Position numbers and translations under genes: made by a program. A stretch of DNA of 20,355 nt from Marinilabilia sp. UBA5340 (GTDB lineage: Bacteria; Bacteroidota; Bacteroidia; Bacteroidales; Marinilabiliaceae): assembly GCA_002411085.1 (NCBI GenBank), contig DHQK01000177.1, positions 1 through 20,355 of the forward strand. Direction: 5' to 3'. Every line of letters begins with the position of its first letter. The first letter of the stretch is position 1. This document shows, piece after piece, positions 7,618-15,142 of the stretch. The notes beneath the pieces are model-generated. The model was not told where the DNA came from and did no database searches. It saw only the letters and a program-made list of their open reading frames with translations.

Positions 7618-8355
7618 ATGAAACATTTACTTATTTCTTTGATTTTGTTATTTGGTGCTTCTTCTGTCATTTTTGGACAGCTGGAAGAAAAAATGAAAAA
7701 AGAAGGTGTTGTAAAAGGCACTGTTATTATTAAAGGCAAGACTATTGATGGGTTTATTAAAAGAATGGGACTGACTTATCATGATAATGAATGGTATCCT
7801 GCCCCGTGGGATTTTCAATCCAAAATAAAATTTTGTCCGGCAAAGACTTTTGAAAAAACGGAGAAGATTAAAAATAAACATTTCGAAAAGTATGATGCAA
7901 AAGATATCGATGGATATACCTATGATTCTTTGATTTATGAATCGGTAAAATATGCTGATATGTCTGCCGTAGGTATGGATATGCTTCCTAAAAAGATGTT
8001 TATGCGACGGATAACAGAGGATAAGATATCCTTGTTTCATCATTTCTATAAAATGCCTGACGTTATGGTATATGAAGGAAATGAATATGTTGAATTATTA
8101 CAGGAAAATGCTATACCAAACCTGGTGTACCGAATTGGTAAAAAAGGGAAACTGAAACTGGTCAATAATTTAAATATTGAAAAGGAGCTTGCTGATTGTC
8201 CGAGTGTAGTAGAAAAGCAACAAAAAGGAGAATACAAAGTGGTTGGGAAAGAAGGAGAAGAGACTTCAGGACTAAAGAAGGTACTCAATAATTCAGTCTT
8301 TAGAGAGAATGTGCGCCTGCAGGCCATTCAGGATTTTAATGAAAACTGTAATTAG
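7618..8355 (+). CDS. Secreted protein of unknown function
   Basis: This 245-residue protein is not a family I can name. A clear signal peptide (MKHLLISLILLFGASSVIFG, cut before Gln21) sends it to the periplasm or surface. The mature part opens with EGVVKGTVIIKGKTIDGFIK, a beta-rich segment of the kind seen in Bacteroidota proteins that describe changes to 'cell-surface' or stress-induced secreted domains. It continues with a Lys-rich middle, KISLFHHFYKMPDVMVYEGNEY, and a basic C-terminal third with two cysteines (one in ADCPSVV and one near the end in ENCN). It seems to be a single-gene transcript: 361 bases of spacer before it and a strong terminator 28 bases after it. The gene is more AT-rich than its neighbours, with many AAA/AAT codons, which could mean a different history. 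Confidence 0.8.
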   Translation: MKHLLISLILLFGASSVIFGQLEEKMKKEGVVKGTVIIKGKTIDGFIKRMGLTYHDNEWYPAPWDFQSKIKFCPAKTFEKTEKIKNKHFEKYDAKDIDGYTYDSLIYESVKYADMSAVGMDMLPKKMFMRRITEDKISLFHHFYKMPDVMVYEGNEYVELLQENAIPNLVYRIGKKGKLKLVNNLNIEKELADCPSVVEKQQKGEYKVVGKEGEETSGLKKVLNNSVFRENVRLQAIQDFNENCN

Positions 8356-8382
8356 CAGAATTTTGTTAATGTCTGTTTAAGT

Positions 8383-8423
8383 AAAAGGGGCTGTTGATAA
8401 ATCATTCATCAACAGCCCCTTTT
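8383..8423. terminator. Strong bidirectional terminator between convergent genes
   Basis: A perfect 16-bp stem (AAAAGGGGCTGTTGAT with its exact complement) surrounds a 9-base loop. It has A runs on one side and T runs on the other, so it can stop transcripts from the rightward gene ending at 8355 and from the leftward solute-binding protein gene ending at 8447. Confidence 0.92.
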
Positions 8424-8446
8424 GGGATTTTTGTTCCAATAAGGTA

Positions 8447-9847
8447 TCACTCTCTCACAATCTTCACGTTCTGATTTTTGAACCCCGCTCTTATTTTTTT
8501 CATAGCCTCGTCAGCAGTTATTTTTCCGGTCATCACTTCGTGGCCGTAATTGTTGGAGAATCGCCTTTCATGATCAAAAATATATTGGCTGTTCCCGCTG
8601 AGGGTAATTTTGTTCTCGCCATATTTTTCGTCAATGGCATTGATAAAATTTTCAAACTGGTCGCCTCCCATTGACGAAGATGCCAGTTCGGCCTTTATTC
8701 CTGTGGGACTCTTGGCGTATCTCATCCACTTGTCTGCTACTTTGGGTTGATTCATAGCCATCAGGAAGTCTACAGCTGCATCCGGGTTTTTAGCATTTTT
8801 GGGAACCACCCACATTACCTGATATCCGCCGATGTAATAGTCCACCGGACGGGTTACCGGGTATTCGGCAGGCATCATCTTTCTTAGTTTTTCCCGGTCT
8901 GCCGATTGCCAGAAGTTGTACATCCACGTGGCATTGGAGAAGAAGAGGTACCTGTCGTTGAGCATATCCGAAAAAATATCGTTCCACACTTTTGATTGCC
9001 AGTCAGGTGGAAGTGTATTATATGGTGCCAGTTGTTCCAGTTGCTTCAGGGTTTGGTGCCATGCCTCAAGTTTCGATTCGCTGATGTATTCATTGTGATA
9101 ATGTTCATTGCTTTTTAGGTTGGATAAGAATAATTGATTGAATAAATCGATTAAAGTGGACCAGTCACCTGCTTCCAGAATTCCATATATTTTTTCCTCT
9201 TCCGGCTGAGACTGGTTGTATTGATGCATGGCTTTCAGGTAGCCTTTGAAATCTTCAAAAGTCATTCCCGTTTGTTTTACTTCAATACCCAGTTTTTGAG
9301 CCACATTCTGGTTGCACCAAAGCGCATAATAATAGCCTTCGATAAAAGGGCCGGGCGCAATTCCGGACCACCTCTCTTTGTAGCGTTCTACAACTCCGTC
9401 GACCGTATTTTCTGTAAACCCTTCGATTTGTGAAAAGTCGACCAGATATGTACTGGCCCAATCCGGATCATCGGGGATAATGTTTTCCACATTGTTGATC
9501 ATCAGCAAATCGTATTCCGATTGATTGCTTTGGATTTGTTGCGCAGTCCATTGATCGAGTTTTTGCCCGCCACGATCATTTCCCACCAGATCTTCAGGGA
9601 ATACCATTGTAACTTTTTGATCCTGGTTAAGAAAATTGTATTCCCGTACAAATTCTCTTATGAATTTTTCTCTGTCAGCCTGTCCCAACCATTGTCCTAC
9701 CATTTTTATTTCTGTTTGTTCCGGGCGGTCGACGTTGATGTTGTTTGTCTCCTGCTCCTGATCATTTTTCCCGGAGGAGCAGGCGAAAAGCAAAGAAGCG
9801 ATTACCAGGATCAGGGAATATGCTGAAGTTCGTATCATTTTGTGCAT
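8447..9847 (-). CDS. Sugar-type (family 1) extracellular solute-binding lipoprotein
   Basis: This has 466 residues from ATG 9847. The frame is open further up to 9886, but that would overlap the chemoreceptor gene by 29 bases and push the signal peptide inward, so ATG 9847, 10 bases after that gene's stop, is chosen. The signal peptide ends in the lipobox LLFAC (Cys23), followed by a Ser/Asn/Glu-rich tether. The mature part is a two-lobed family 1 ABC binding protein: it is rich in Trp and Tyr, has a YDLLMINN strand, and has the typical late motif VMWVVPKNAKNPDAAVDFLMAM. Such proteins bind sugars or oligosaccharides and hand them to an ABC permease or to a receptor. No permease or ATPase gene is next to it. 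The partner gene in the operon is a methyl-accepting chemotaxis protein, so a sensing role is more likely than uptake (inference). Confidence 0.88.
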   Translation of the reverse strand: MHKMIRTSAYSLILVIASLLFACSSGKNDQEQETNNINVDRPEQTEIKMVGQWLGQADREKFIREFVREYNFLNQDQKVTMVFPEDLVGNDRGGQKLDQWTAQQIQSNQSEYDLLMINNVENIIPDDPDWASTYLVDFSQIEGFTENTVDGVVERYKERWSGIAPGPFIEGYYYALWCNQNVAQKLGIEVKQTGMTFEDFKGYLKAMHQYNQSQPEEEKIYGILEAGDWSTLIDLFNQLFLSNLKSNEHYHNEYISESKLEAWHQTLKQLEQLAPYNTLPPDWQSKVWNDIFSDMLNDRYLFFSNATWMYNFWQSADREKLRKMMPAEYPVTRPVDYYIGGYQVMWVVPKNAKNPDAAVDFLMAMNQPKVADKWMRYAKSPTGIKAELASSSMGGDQFENFINAIDEKYGENKITLSGNSQYIFDHERRFSNNYGHEVMTGKITADEAMKKIRAGFKNQNVKIVRE

Positions 9848-9857
9848 AGTTGATATT

Positions 9858-11324
9858 TTATTCATTCTCCAAAATGTCGGCATCAAAGAAGCTGATGCGT
9901 GCTTTCAATTCCTGAGATTCTTTCTCCAGATCTTCTGAATAAGAGGACAAGTCGTCAGCAAATTTTGTATTGCGTTGAATTACCTCGTTGAGTTGATTAA
10001 TAGCACTACTAATCTGAGATGCTCCTGTTTTTTGTTCTAAACTGGAAGCTGCAATTTCTTTGATGAGGTCTGTGGTTGTTCCAATTTCGGGAATCAAACC
10101 GGTCATCATGTCGTGCGAGCTTTCAGTGATGTTTACACAATCATTGGCCAGCTTGTTGATCTCATCGGCCGAGGTTTTGCTTCGCTCAGCCAGTTTGCGC
10201 ACCTCACCTGCTACTACTGCAAATCCACGTCCGTGTTCTCCTGCACGCGCTGCTTCTACTGCAGCATTCAGAGCCAGGATGTTGGTTTGGAATGCAATGT
10301 CGTTGATGACAGTGATCTTATCCGCGATCTCTTTGATGTATTTCAGACTGAGCTCGGCCTCTTCTGCCATTTTTTTAACCCCTCCGAAAGTATTATCCGA
10401 TATTTTCTCAGTTCTTTGAGCATTCTCAGAGTTGTTGTCAATATTGGCCGACATTTCTTCCACTGATGCCAGTACTTCTTCTACCGAAGAGGCCTGTTCG
10501 TTGGAGCCGTCAGCAATTAGCTGTGAAACATCACTCATATTGATACTAGACCCGGAAAGACGTTCTGAGCTTCCATGAATTTTGGAAACAATGTCTTTAA
10601 ACGTTTCGTTGAGTTGATTAACGGCTTTGAAAATCATTCCAATTTCATCGTTAGACTTTAATGATACTTCACGACTTCTTAGTCTTCCGTTTTTCAGGTT
10701 GTCCAGTACTTCCAGGGCAATATGAATTTTAGAGGTGATAAACTTGTTGAACAGAAACAGAATAACCGCAGAGGTGAGAATCAAGCAAAATAGAATTCCG
10801 GCGATCACGATCCAGGTGATGTTGGCTTTTTGCTGAAGTACTTTATTTGCCTGGGCTACGATCAGCATAGTGCCCAATCTTCGGCCATCATTCAGGATGA
10901 TGGGGGCGATACTGGCATAATTCTCACTGGAATTCAATTCCATGTTTCTGAAAACTGGGTCATTTATTTCTTTCATTACTTCCGGGAAATACTCGTAAAT
11001 AGCTATATCGTTTACATATTTTTCCCTGTATTCCGGTGTTAATGAGTAATAGACATATCCGTTGGTTCCTACAATGATGCATTCACTGATTGTTTCGCCC
11101 ACCATGTTCTCCATTATTTCTGCATTTTCGGCAGATTCATAGGCCAGTGCCCCTTGAGACATCATATAGGCAGGTGTGCTTATCTGTTTTTCTATCCGGG
11201 TCTCTATTTCTCCGGTGAAGCGGCTGATAAAGAAGTATCCGATGATGATGAGAGTAATAAGCTGGGTGAGGATAATTAGAATCCCAATTTTATAGGATAG
11301 CTTATTGAAGAATTTGTCCAGCAT
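9858..11324 (-). CDS. Methyl-accepting chemotaxis protein with periplasmic sensor domain
   Basis: This 488-residue inner-membrane receptor has TM1 at about 12-34, a periplasmic sensor of about 135 residues (35-169) and TM2 at about 170-193. A HAMP linker follows (194-246, with SNDEIGM), then a long coiled-coil signalling domain. The hairpin tip NDIAFQTNILALNAAVEAARAG... GRGFAVVAGEVRKLAERS (342-382) is the highly conserved CheA/CheW contact region. The sensor contains GTNGYVYYSLTPEYR and a YASIAPIIL strand before a GRRLGTMLIV strand, like a single Cache domain; it is short for a direct sugar binder. The solute-binding lipoprotein follows 10 bases after the stop, so it may present its ligand to this receptor. 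No cheA, cheW, cheB or cheR gene is in the window, so the output (gliding, pili or other) is unknown. Confidence 0.95.
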   Translation of the reverse strand: MLDKFFNKLSYKIGILIILTQLITLIIIGYFFISRFTGEIETRIEKQISTPAYMMSQGALAYESAENAEIMENMVGETISECIIVGTNGYVYYSLTPEYREKYVNDIAIYEYFPEVMKEINDPVFRNMELNSSENYASIAPIILNDGRRLGTMLIVAQANKVLQQKANITWIVIAGILFCLILTSAVILFLFNKFITSKIHIALEVLDNLKNGRLRSREVSLKSNDEIGMIFKAVNQLNETFKDIVSKIHGSSERLSGSSINMSDVSQLIADGSNEQASSVEEVLASVEEMSANIDNNSENAQRTEKISDNTFGGVKKMAEEAELSLKYIKEIADKITVINDIAFQTNILALNAAVEAARAGEHGRGFAVVAGEVRKLAERSKTSADEINKLANDCVNITESSHDMMTGLIPEIGTTTDLIKEIAASSLEQKTGASQISSAINQLNEVIQRNTKFADDLSSYSEDLEKESQELKARISFFDADILENE

Positions 11325-11375
11325 AGCGAGATTATTTTTTAGTTAAATACAAAACAGAACAGAACGGGTGATCTG

Positions 11376-11383
11376 CAAATGTA
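11376..11383 (-). promoter_or_regulatory. Candidate -7 box for the chemoreceptor operon
   Basis: Read leftward, TACATTTG matches TAnnTTTG and lies 52 bases upstream of the chemoreceptor start codon at 11324. No clear TTTG stands at the ideal distance upstream, so confidence is limited. Confidence 0.4.
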
Positions 11384-11501
11384 ATAAAATATTTAAATGA
11401 TGGTTAGAGCAAGAGTTGGCGGAAGAGGGTTTCAATTTTAACCGAACCAGGTTTTTCCTTCGATTGAGGACAGTTTATCTATTTATCTGGTGATGCATTC
11501 T

Positions 11502-11509
11502 TAAATTTG
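11502..11509 (+). promoter_or_regulatory. Candidate -7 box for the DUF4271-hemD operon
   Basis: TAAATTTG matches TAnnTTTG and lies 84 bases before the ATG at 11593. A weak TTTA element precedes it (11482-11485), slightly closer than ideal. This is the only matching box I see in the 268-base divergent spacer on this strand. Confidence 0.35.
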
Positions 11510-11592
11510 TTAACTTAAAAAATCCCAAAAAAGTTACAGAAAAACCACACAAAAGTTAAATTATATAAAAGGGTAGTTCGCAATTAGAGAGA

Positions 11593-12864
11593 ATGAAAAA
11601 CAGGATTGCAGAAAAAGAAAGTATTAAAGAGTTCCTTAAATTGTTATATTTTTGTGAATTAAACGACTATCCCATGAGCATGAATGAACGCCCTCAATTT
11701 GAATTGATTCTCCAAGGTCAGGACTCTATTCATACCGATTCGAACCAGATTATTTTTCGCCCTAAGGTTGATCTGCCCGAGGAAATCGAGCTGAAAGTAG
11801 AACGACCTTCTCTTCGGTTGGCCGAAACAGATACATTAGAAGAAGCGGCGTCATCAATGCAGGTGAGAGAACCCATTCGCGAGGAAGTGCTCAGTGTGAA
11901 AGCGGTCGAGGTAGAAGAAGAAGTGCAAATTCTCGAAAGTCCCGATACTTTAGATGGCGTGTTGATTGACAGTTGGCGGAATTCAGGATTTTCCGAACAG
12001 TTATGGGCATCTGAAAGTAATGATTCCGTCAGCATGATACCCCTTGATTATTTTGGGTTTTCTGAAATTACAAAAAGAGAAAACGGAGCGGTGACTGACA
12101 ATAATCTGGTATCTTCGTCTGTGGAGGATTCCCTGATCCTGGGAGATGGAGTTGTAGAAACTATTAATGAGGTGGAGATTCGTAATCCCCAGGATTCGAT
12201 GAATCGGCACACCCTCAGTCCATTGTTAGGGCAAAACTGGTTTCTGATTGTGATTGTTGGACTGGTCACGATTGCCGGCTTTCTTCGTTTCCGGTGGAGT
12301 AAGTATCTGTCGGATGTTTTTAGTGCCATATTGTTTACCAATGTTGCCGGTAAACTGCAGAATACCTCCGGCAGTTCGCACCGGATTCCCGCTTTTGCGC
12401 TGGAGTTTTTGTTTTATGCCAATTTCTCATTGCTGTTTTTTCAATATATGCGGCTTTCTGGTCAAACGTTTTTTCATTTACAATCGTGGGGGCTGCTATT
12501 GGCTCTTTTAGGCTTTCTGGTGGTTATTTTTACCTTGAAATTTATCGTTTATCGCTTTGTGGGCTGGGTTTTTCAGGTATTGCCCCCAACGCGTGAATAT
12601 CTTTTTCAGTCTTCCGTAATGAGTAAAGCTTATGGTCTCATTTTGTTGCCATTGGTGGTTGTGTTCCCGTTTTTGGAGCCTGAAGCCCGTCACTGGATTC
12701 CGGGAATTGGCTTTTCAGTGTTTATTTTACTGTATTTAATACAGATAGGACGCGGGGTTGTAGCAAATTTAAGGAATCCATTTTCAGGTTATTACATATT
12801 TTTGTACCTTTGTGCCCTGGAAATTTTACCCTTGTCAATACTATATAAAGTGCTGTTTTATTGA
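11593..12864 (+). CDS. DUF4271 integral membrane protein
   Basis: This is a 423-residue protein in two halves. Residues 1 to about 210 are hydrophilic and acidic, with many Glu/Ser/Asp and no recognisable domain; I read this part as a disordered cytoplasmic region. From about 215 to the end are five or six membrane segments (for example LIVIVGLVTIAGFL, FALEFLFYANFSLLFF, LLLALLGFLVVIFTL, GLILLPLVVVFPFL, FSVFILLYLIQIG). The motif RNPFSGYYIFLYLCALEILPL near the end is characteristic of DUF4271, which in Bacteroidota regularly precedes hemD, as it does here with 50 bases between. Function is unknown. Met28 is an alternative start, but the first ATG follows a purine-rich GAGAGA and is kept. Confidence 0.85.
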   Translation: MKNRIAEKESIKEFLKLLYFCELNDYPMSMNERPQFELILQGQDSIHTDSNQIIFRPKVDLPEEIELKVERPSLRLAETDTLEEAASSMQVREPIREEVLSVKAVEVEEEVQILESPDTLDGVLIDSWRNSGFSEQLWASESNDSVSMIPLDYFGFSEITKRENGAVTDNNLVSSSVEDSLILGDGVVETINEVEIRNPQDSMNRHTLSPLLGQNWFLIVIVGLVTIAGFLRFRWSKYLSDVFSAILFTNVAGKLQNTSGSSHRIPAFALEFLFYANFSLLFFQYMRLSGQTFFHLQSWGLLLALLGFLVVIFTLKFIVYRFVGWVFQVLPPTREYLFQSSVMSKAYGLILLPLVVVFPFLEPEARHWIPGIGFSVFILLYLIQIGRGVVANLRNPFSGYYIFLYLCALEILPLSILYKVLFY

Positions 12865-12914
12865 CATGAATAGTGTAATGGTTTCTGGTTTTGTTGAACT
12901 AAAACTTAAGCAAA

Positions 12915-13661
12915 TTGAAGATCAAAAAAATTCTGGTTTCGCAGCCTAAGCCGTCAACACCAAAATCACCTTACTTTGACCTGTCGGAGAAGAATAATGT
13001 GAAGATTGATTTCAGGCCGTTTATCCAGGTAGAGGGAGTCTCCTCCAAAGAATTCAGACAACAGAAAATTAATATTCTGGATCATACCGCAGTGATTTTC
13101 ACCAGTCGCACTGCGATTGATCATTTTTTCCGGATTTGTGAAGAGACACGTGTGACGGTGCCCGATGATATGAAATATTTTTGTATTTCGGAGGCCACTG
13201 CTTTCTATCTTCAGAAATATATTGTTTACAGAAAGCGAAAGATATTTCATTCCACCGGCAAATTTCCGGATTTGGTGGAAGTGATTAAGAAACATAAACA
13301 AGAGAAGTTTCTGGTACCACTTTCTGATATTCATAAACCGGAAATTCCCAATTTGCTGACCAAGGCAAAAATTAAATATACCAAAGCGATTCTTTATCGT
13401 ACAGTTAGTAGTGATTTGAGCGATTTGAAGGATATCAATTACGATGTTTTGGTTTTTTTCAGTCCTTCCGGTATTAAGTCTTTGATGCAAAATTTTCCAG
13501 ACTTTGAACAAAAGGATACTTTGATTGCATCGTTCGGTCCGGCCACTGCCAAAGCTGTGAAAGAAGCTGGTTTGCGATTGGATATCCAGGCGCCTATGCC
13601 ACAGGCACCTTCAATGACTGCAGCATTGGAAATGTATATAAAGAAGCACAACAAGAAATAA
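12915..13661 (+). CDS. hemD: Uroporphyrinogen-III synthase, TTG start
   Basis: This 248-residue cytoplasmic enzyme closes hydroxymethylbilane with inversion of ring D to give uroporphyrinogen III, the branch point of haem, sirohaem and cobalamin synthesis. The protein begins KIKKILVSQPKP, the usual start of Bacteroidota HemD. No ATG stands in frame there, so translation very likely starts at the TTG at 12915. The weakly conserved family motifs are seen: VIFTSRTAIDHFF (first domain entry), FCISEATAFYL, VLVFFSPSGIKSL and IASFGPATAKAVKEAG (second domain). It follows DUF4271 by 50 bases and is followed by an intrinsic terminator, so the two form one operon. Confidence 0.9.
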   Translation: MKIKKILVSQPKPSTPKSPYFDLSEKNNVKIDFRPFIQVEGVSSKEFRQQKINILDHTAVIFTSRTAIDHFFRICEETRVTVPDDMKYFCISEATAFYLQKYIVYRKRKIFHSTGKFPDLVEVIKKHKQEKFLVPLSDIHKPEIPNLLTKAKIKYTKAILYRTVSSDLSDLKDINYDVLVFFSPSGIKSLMQNFPDFEQKDTLIASFGPATAKAVKEAGLRLDIQAPMPQAPSMTAALEMYIKKHNKK

Positions 13662-13684
13662 AAGATTTTTTTGTTTGAATCAAG

Positions 13685-13719
13685 CACTCCTTGCCTTTAT
13701 TTGGGAAGGAGTGTTTTTT
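13685..13719 (+). terminator. Rho-independent terminator after hemD
   Basis: CACTCCTT (13685-13692) pairs exactly with AAGGAGTG (13706-13713), and six T follow directly. It starts 24 bases after the hemD stop and separates the DUF4271-hemD operon from rnpA-yidD. Confidence 0.88.
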
Positions 13720-13819
13720 GTATTGACCCAAAGTCTGCAAACATTCATCGGAAATCGTAATGTACACTTTGTGGATTCGATTGAGTAAATTGGATTTAGG
13801 GATAATTTTCAGTTAAATC

Positions 13820-14215
13820 ATGGCCATATTAAACTATACTTTCGGGAAAAATGAAAAGCTTTGCCGCCGAAAGATCATTAATCGGCTTTTCGATAAAGGT
13901 GATGCTTTTATGGCGTACCCTTTGAGGGTGCAGTATTTAACCGAAGAACTTCCCGGCAATGAACCTGCTCAGGCCATGTTCTCTGTTTCAAAGCGACGGT
14001 TTAAGCACGCGGTGAAGCGTAACTTGCTGAAGCGAAGGTTACGGGAAGCTTATCGGCTAAACAAACTACCACTGCTGGATGTTATGAGAAAGAAAGAAAA
14101 AGGACTAGCGGTGGCCTTCCTTTATGTGGCCAATGAGGAGGTTGATTATCAGCAGATAGAGAAATCCATGAAAAAAGCTATTTCCAGATTGATTAAAGAA
14201 ATGCAAGGGGAATGA
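13820..14215 (+). CDS. rnpA: Ribonuclease P protein component
   Basis: This 131-residue basic protein assists the RNase P RNA in maturing the 5' ends of tRNAs. The signature RNR helix is present as FKHAVKRNLLKRRLREAYR (about residues 55-73), preceded by the AMFSVSKRR strand that forms the substrate cleft. The N-terminal FGKNEKLCRRKIINRLFDKG also fits the family. The stop overlaps the yidD start as ATGA, so the two are translationally coupled. Unlike many bacteria there is no rpmH upstream; the hemD neighbourhood is the common arrangement in Bacteroidota. Confidence 0.96.
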   Translation: MAILNYTFGKNEKLCRRKIINRLFDKGDAFMAYPLRVQYLTEELPGNEPAQAMFSVSKRRFKHAVKRNLLKRRLREAYRLNKLPLLDVMRKKEKGLAVAFLYVANEEVDYQQIEKSMKKAISRLIKEMQGE

Positions 14216-14463
14216 ATATTTTTCGAAAAATAGGAGAGGCGCTGAAAAAGGCACTGGTTTTCATACTCATTATTCCGGTACGCATTTATCAATGGGCGAT
14301 TTCTCCGATGCTGGGGCCCTCTTGTCGTTATACCCCTACCTGTTCGGTTTATTCTATTCAGGCCCTGAAAAAGCATGGCCCGTTCAAGGGGTTGTGGCTG
14401 GCAACCAAAAGAATCCTTTCGTGTAACCCGTGGGGGGGCAGTGGCTACGATCCGGTTCCCTGA
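14212..14463 (+). CDS. yidD: Membrane protein insertion efficiency factor YidD
   Basis: This 83-residue small membrane-associated protein promotes insertion of membrane proteins by the Sec/YidC pathway. An N-terminal amphipathic/hydrophobic helix (about 12-30) is followed by the family core: YQWAISPMLGPSCRYTPTCS, Y(S)IQALKKHGPFKG and ILSCNPWGGSGYDPVP. The three conserved cysteines, at SCRY, TCSV and SCNP, are all in place. It overlaps rnpA by 4 bases (ATGA), the classic arrangement. It ends 4 bases before the end of the oppositely oriented acetyltransferase gene. Confidence 0.97.
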   Translation: MNIFRKIGEALKKALVFILIIPVRIYQWAISPMLGPSCRYTPTCSVYSIQALKKHGPFKGLWLATKRILSCNPWGGSGYDPVP

Positions 14464-14467
14464 AAAA

Positions 14468-15022
14468 TTAAATTCTCCAGAATTCAGCCTTATTCATATA
14501 TTTGGAACAAATCACTGAGCCAACATTTTTACTCAGTCCTTTGATGCTGAGCGCCTGTACCATCCATTTCTCATGATCTTTGCCGGCGAGTGCTGATGGT
14601 GGTGCAAACCCGAAACTTTCGGCTTCAGGAACAAATCCGAGCTGTTTGTAATATTCAGGATCACCATAAGTGAAAACCATTTCTGTTCCTATTTGCTTTA
14701 ATTTTTTTACTCCCTCTTCCATCAGTAACTGGTAAATATCGGAGTCCTGATGTTCTGGAATGACGGCCAATGGTGCCATGATGCTCACATGGTCAGACTG
14801 ATGCCATCCATCCACTTTGGCATTGGCAAAGGTGGCATATCCCACGGCATTGTGATCATCGAAAGCAAGAAATGTGATGACTGGTTGTGCGGTATCATCT
14901 TTGATCAGACCTTCCGTTAAACTGGCTTTTTCATCAGCCCCAAACGTGGCTTTGTCCACGAACAGGATATGTTTTAAGTCGGCGTCTTTGGCTTGAAGTA
15001 TTTTTATTTCTTTTTCTTTCAT
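14468..15022 (-). CDS. GNAT-fold acetyltransferase (YhbS-like) with degenerate acetyl-CoA loop
   Basis: This is a 184-residue protein. The overall pattern matches the YhbS-type GNAT family: a strand with ITFLAFDDHNAVGYATF, then VSIMAPLAVIPEHQ, a helix LLMEEGVKKLKQIGTEMVFTYG, then DPEYYKQLGFVPEAESFGFAPP and a C-terminal strand. The acetyl-CoA pyrophosphate loop normally reads Q/R-x-x-G-x-G/A after EH. Here the residues are QDSDIY, so both glycines are gone; I checked the codons on the reverse strand. The rest of the fold is intact and there is no frameshift. It may be a weak or altered enzyme, or a binding protein. Substrate unknown. Confidence 0.82.
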   Translation of the reverse strand: MKEKEIKILQAKDADLKHILFVDKATFGADEKASLTEGLIKDDTAQPVITFLAFDDHNAVGYATFANAKVDGWHQSDHVSIMAPLAVIPEHQDSDIYQLLMEEGVKKLKQIGTEMVFTYGDPEYYKQLGFVPEAESFGFAPPSALAGKDHEKWMVQALSIKGLSKNVGSVICSKYMNKAEFWRI

Positions 15023-15142
15023 GTCAGCGATTTTTATGGTTCGTGCGCTTTCAGTGATGAAGCATTGTTATTTTCTAAGCACAACAAATCTTCGGGCGGT
15101 ATCGTTCAAAAATTATATCTTTACCCGTAAACCGGAATATTT

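Noticed and set aside
8447..9847. Reading the solute-binding protein as part of a normal sugar ABC importer
   Set aside because: No permease or ATPase gene lies on either side; the only operon partner is a chemoreceptor. A distant permease cannot be excluded.
9848..9886. Upstream extension of the solute-binding protein gene to position 9886
   Set aside because: It would overlap the chemoreceptor gene and put 13 residues before a normal signal peptide; ATG 9847 fits the lipoprotein signal better.
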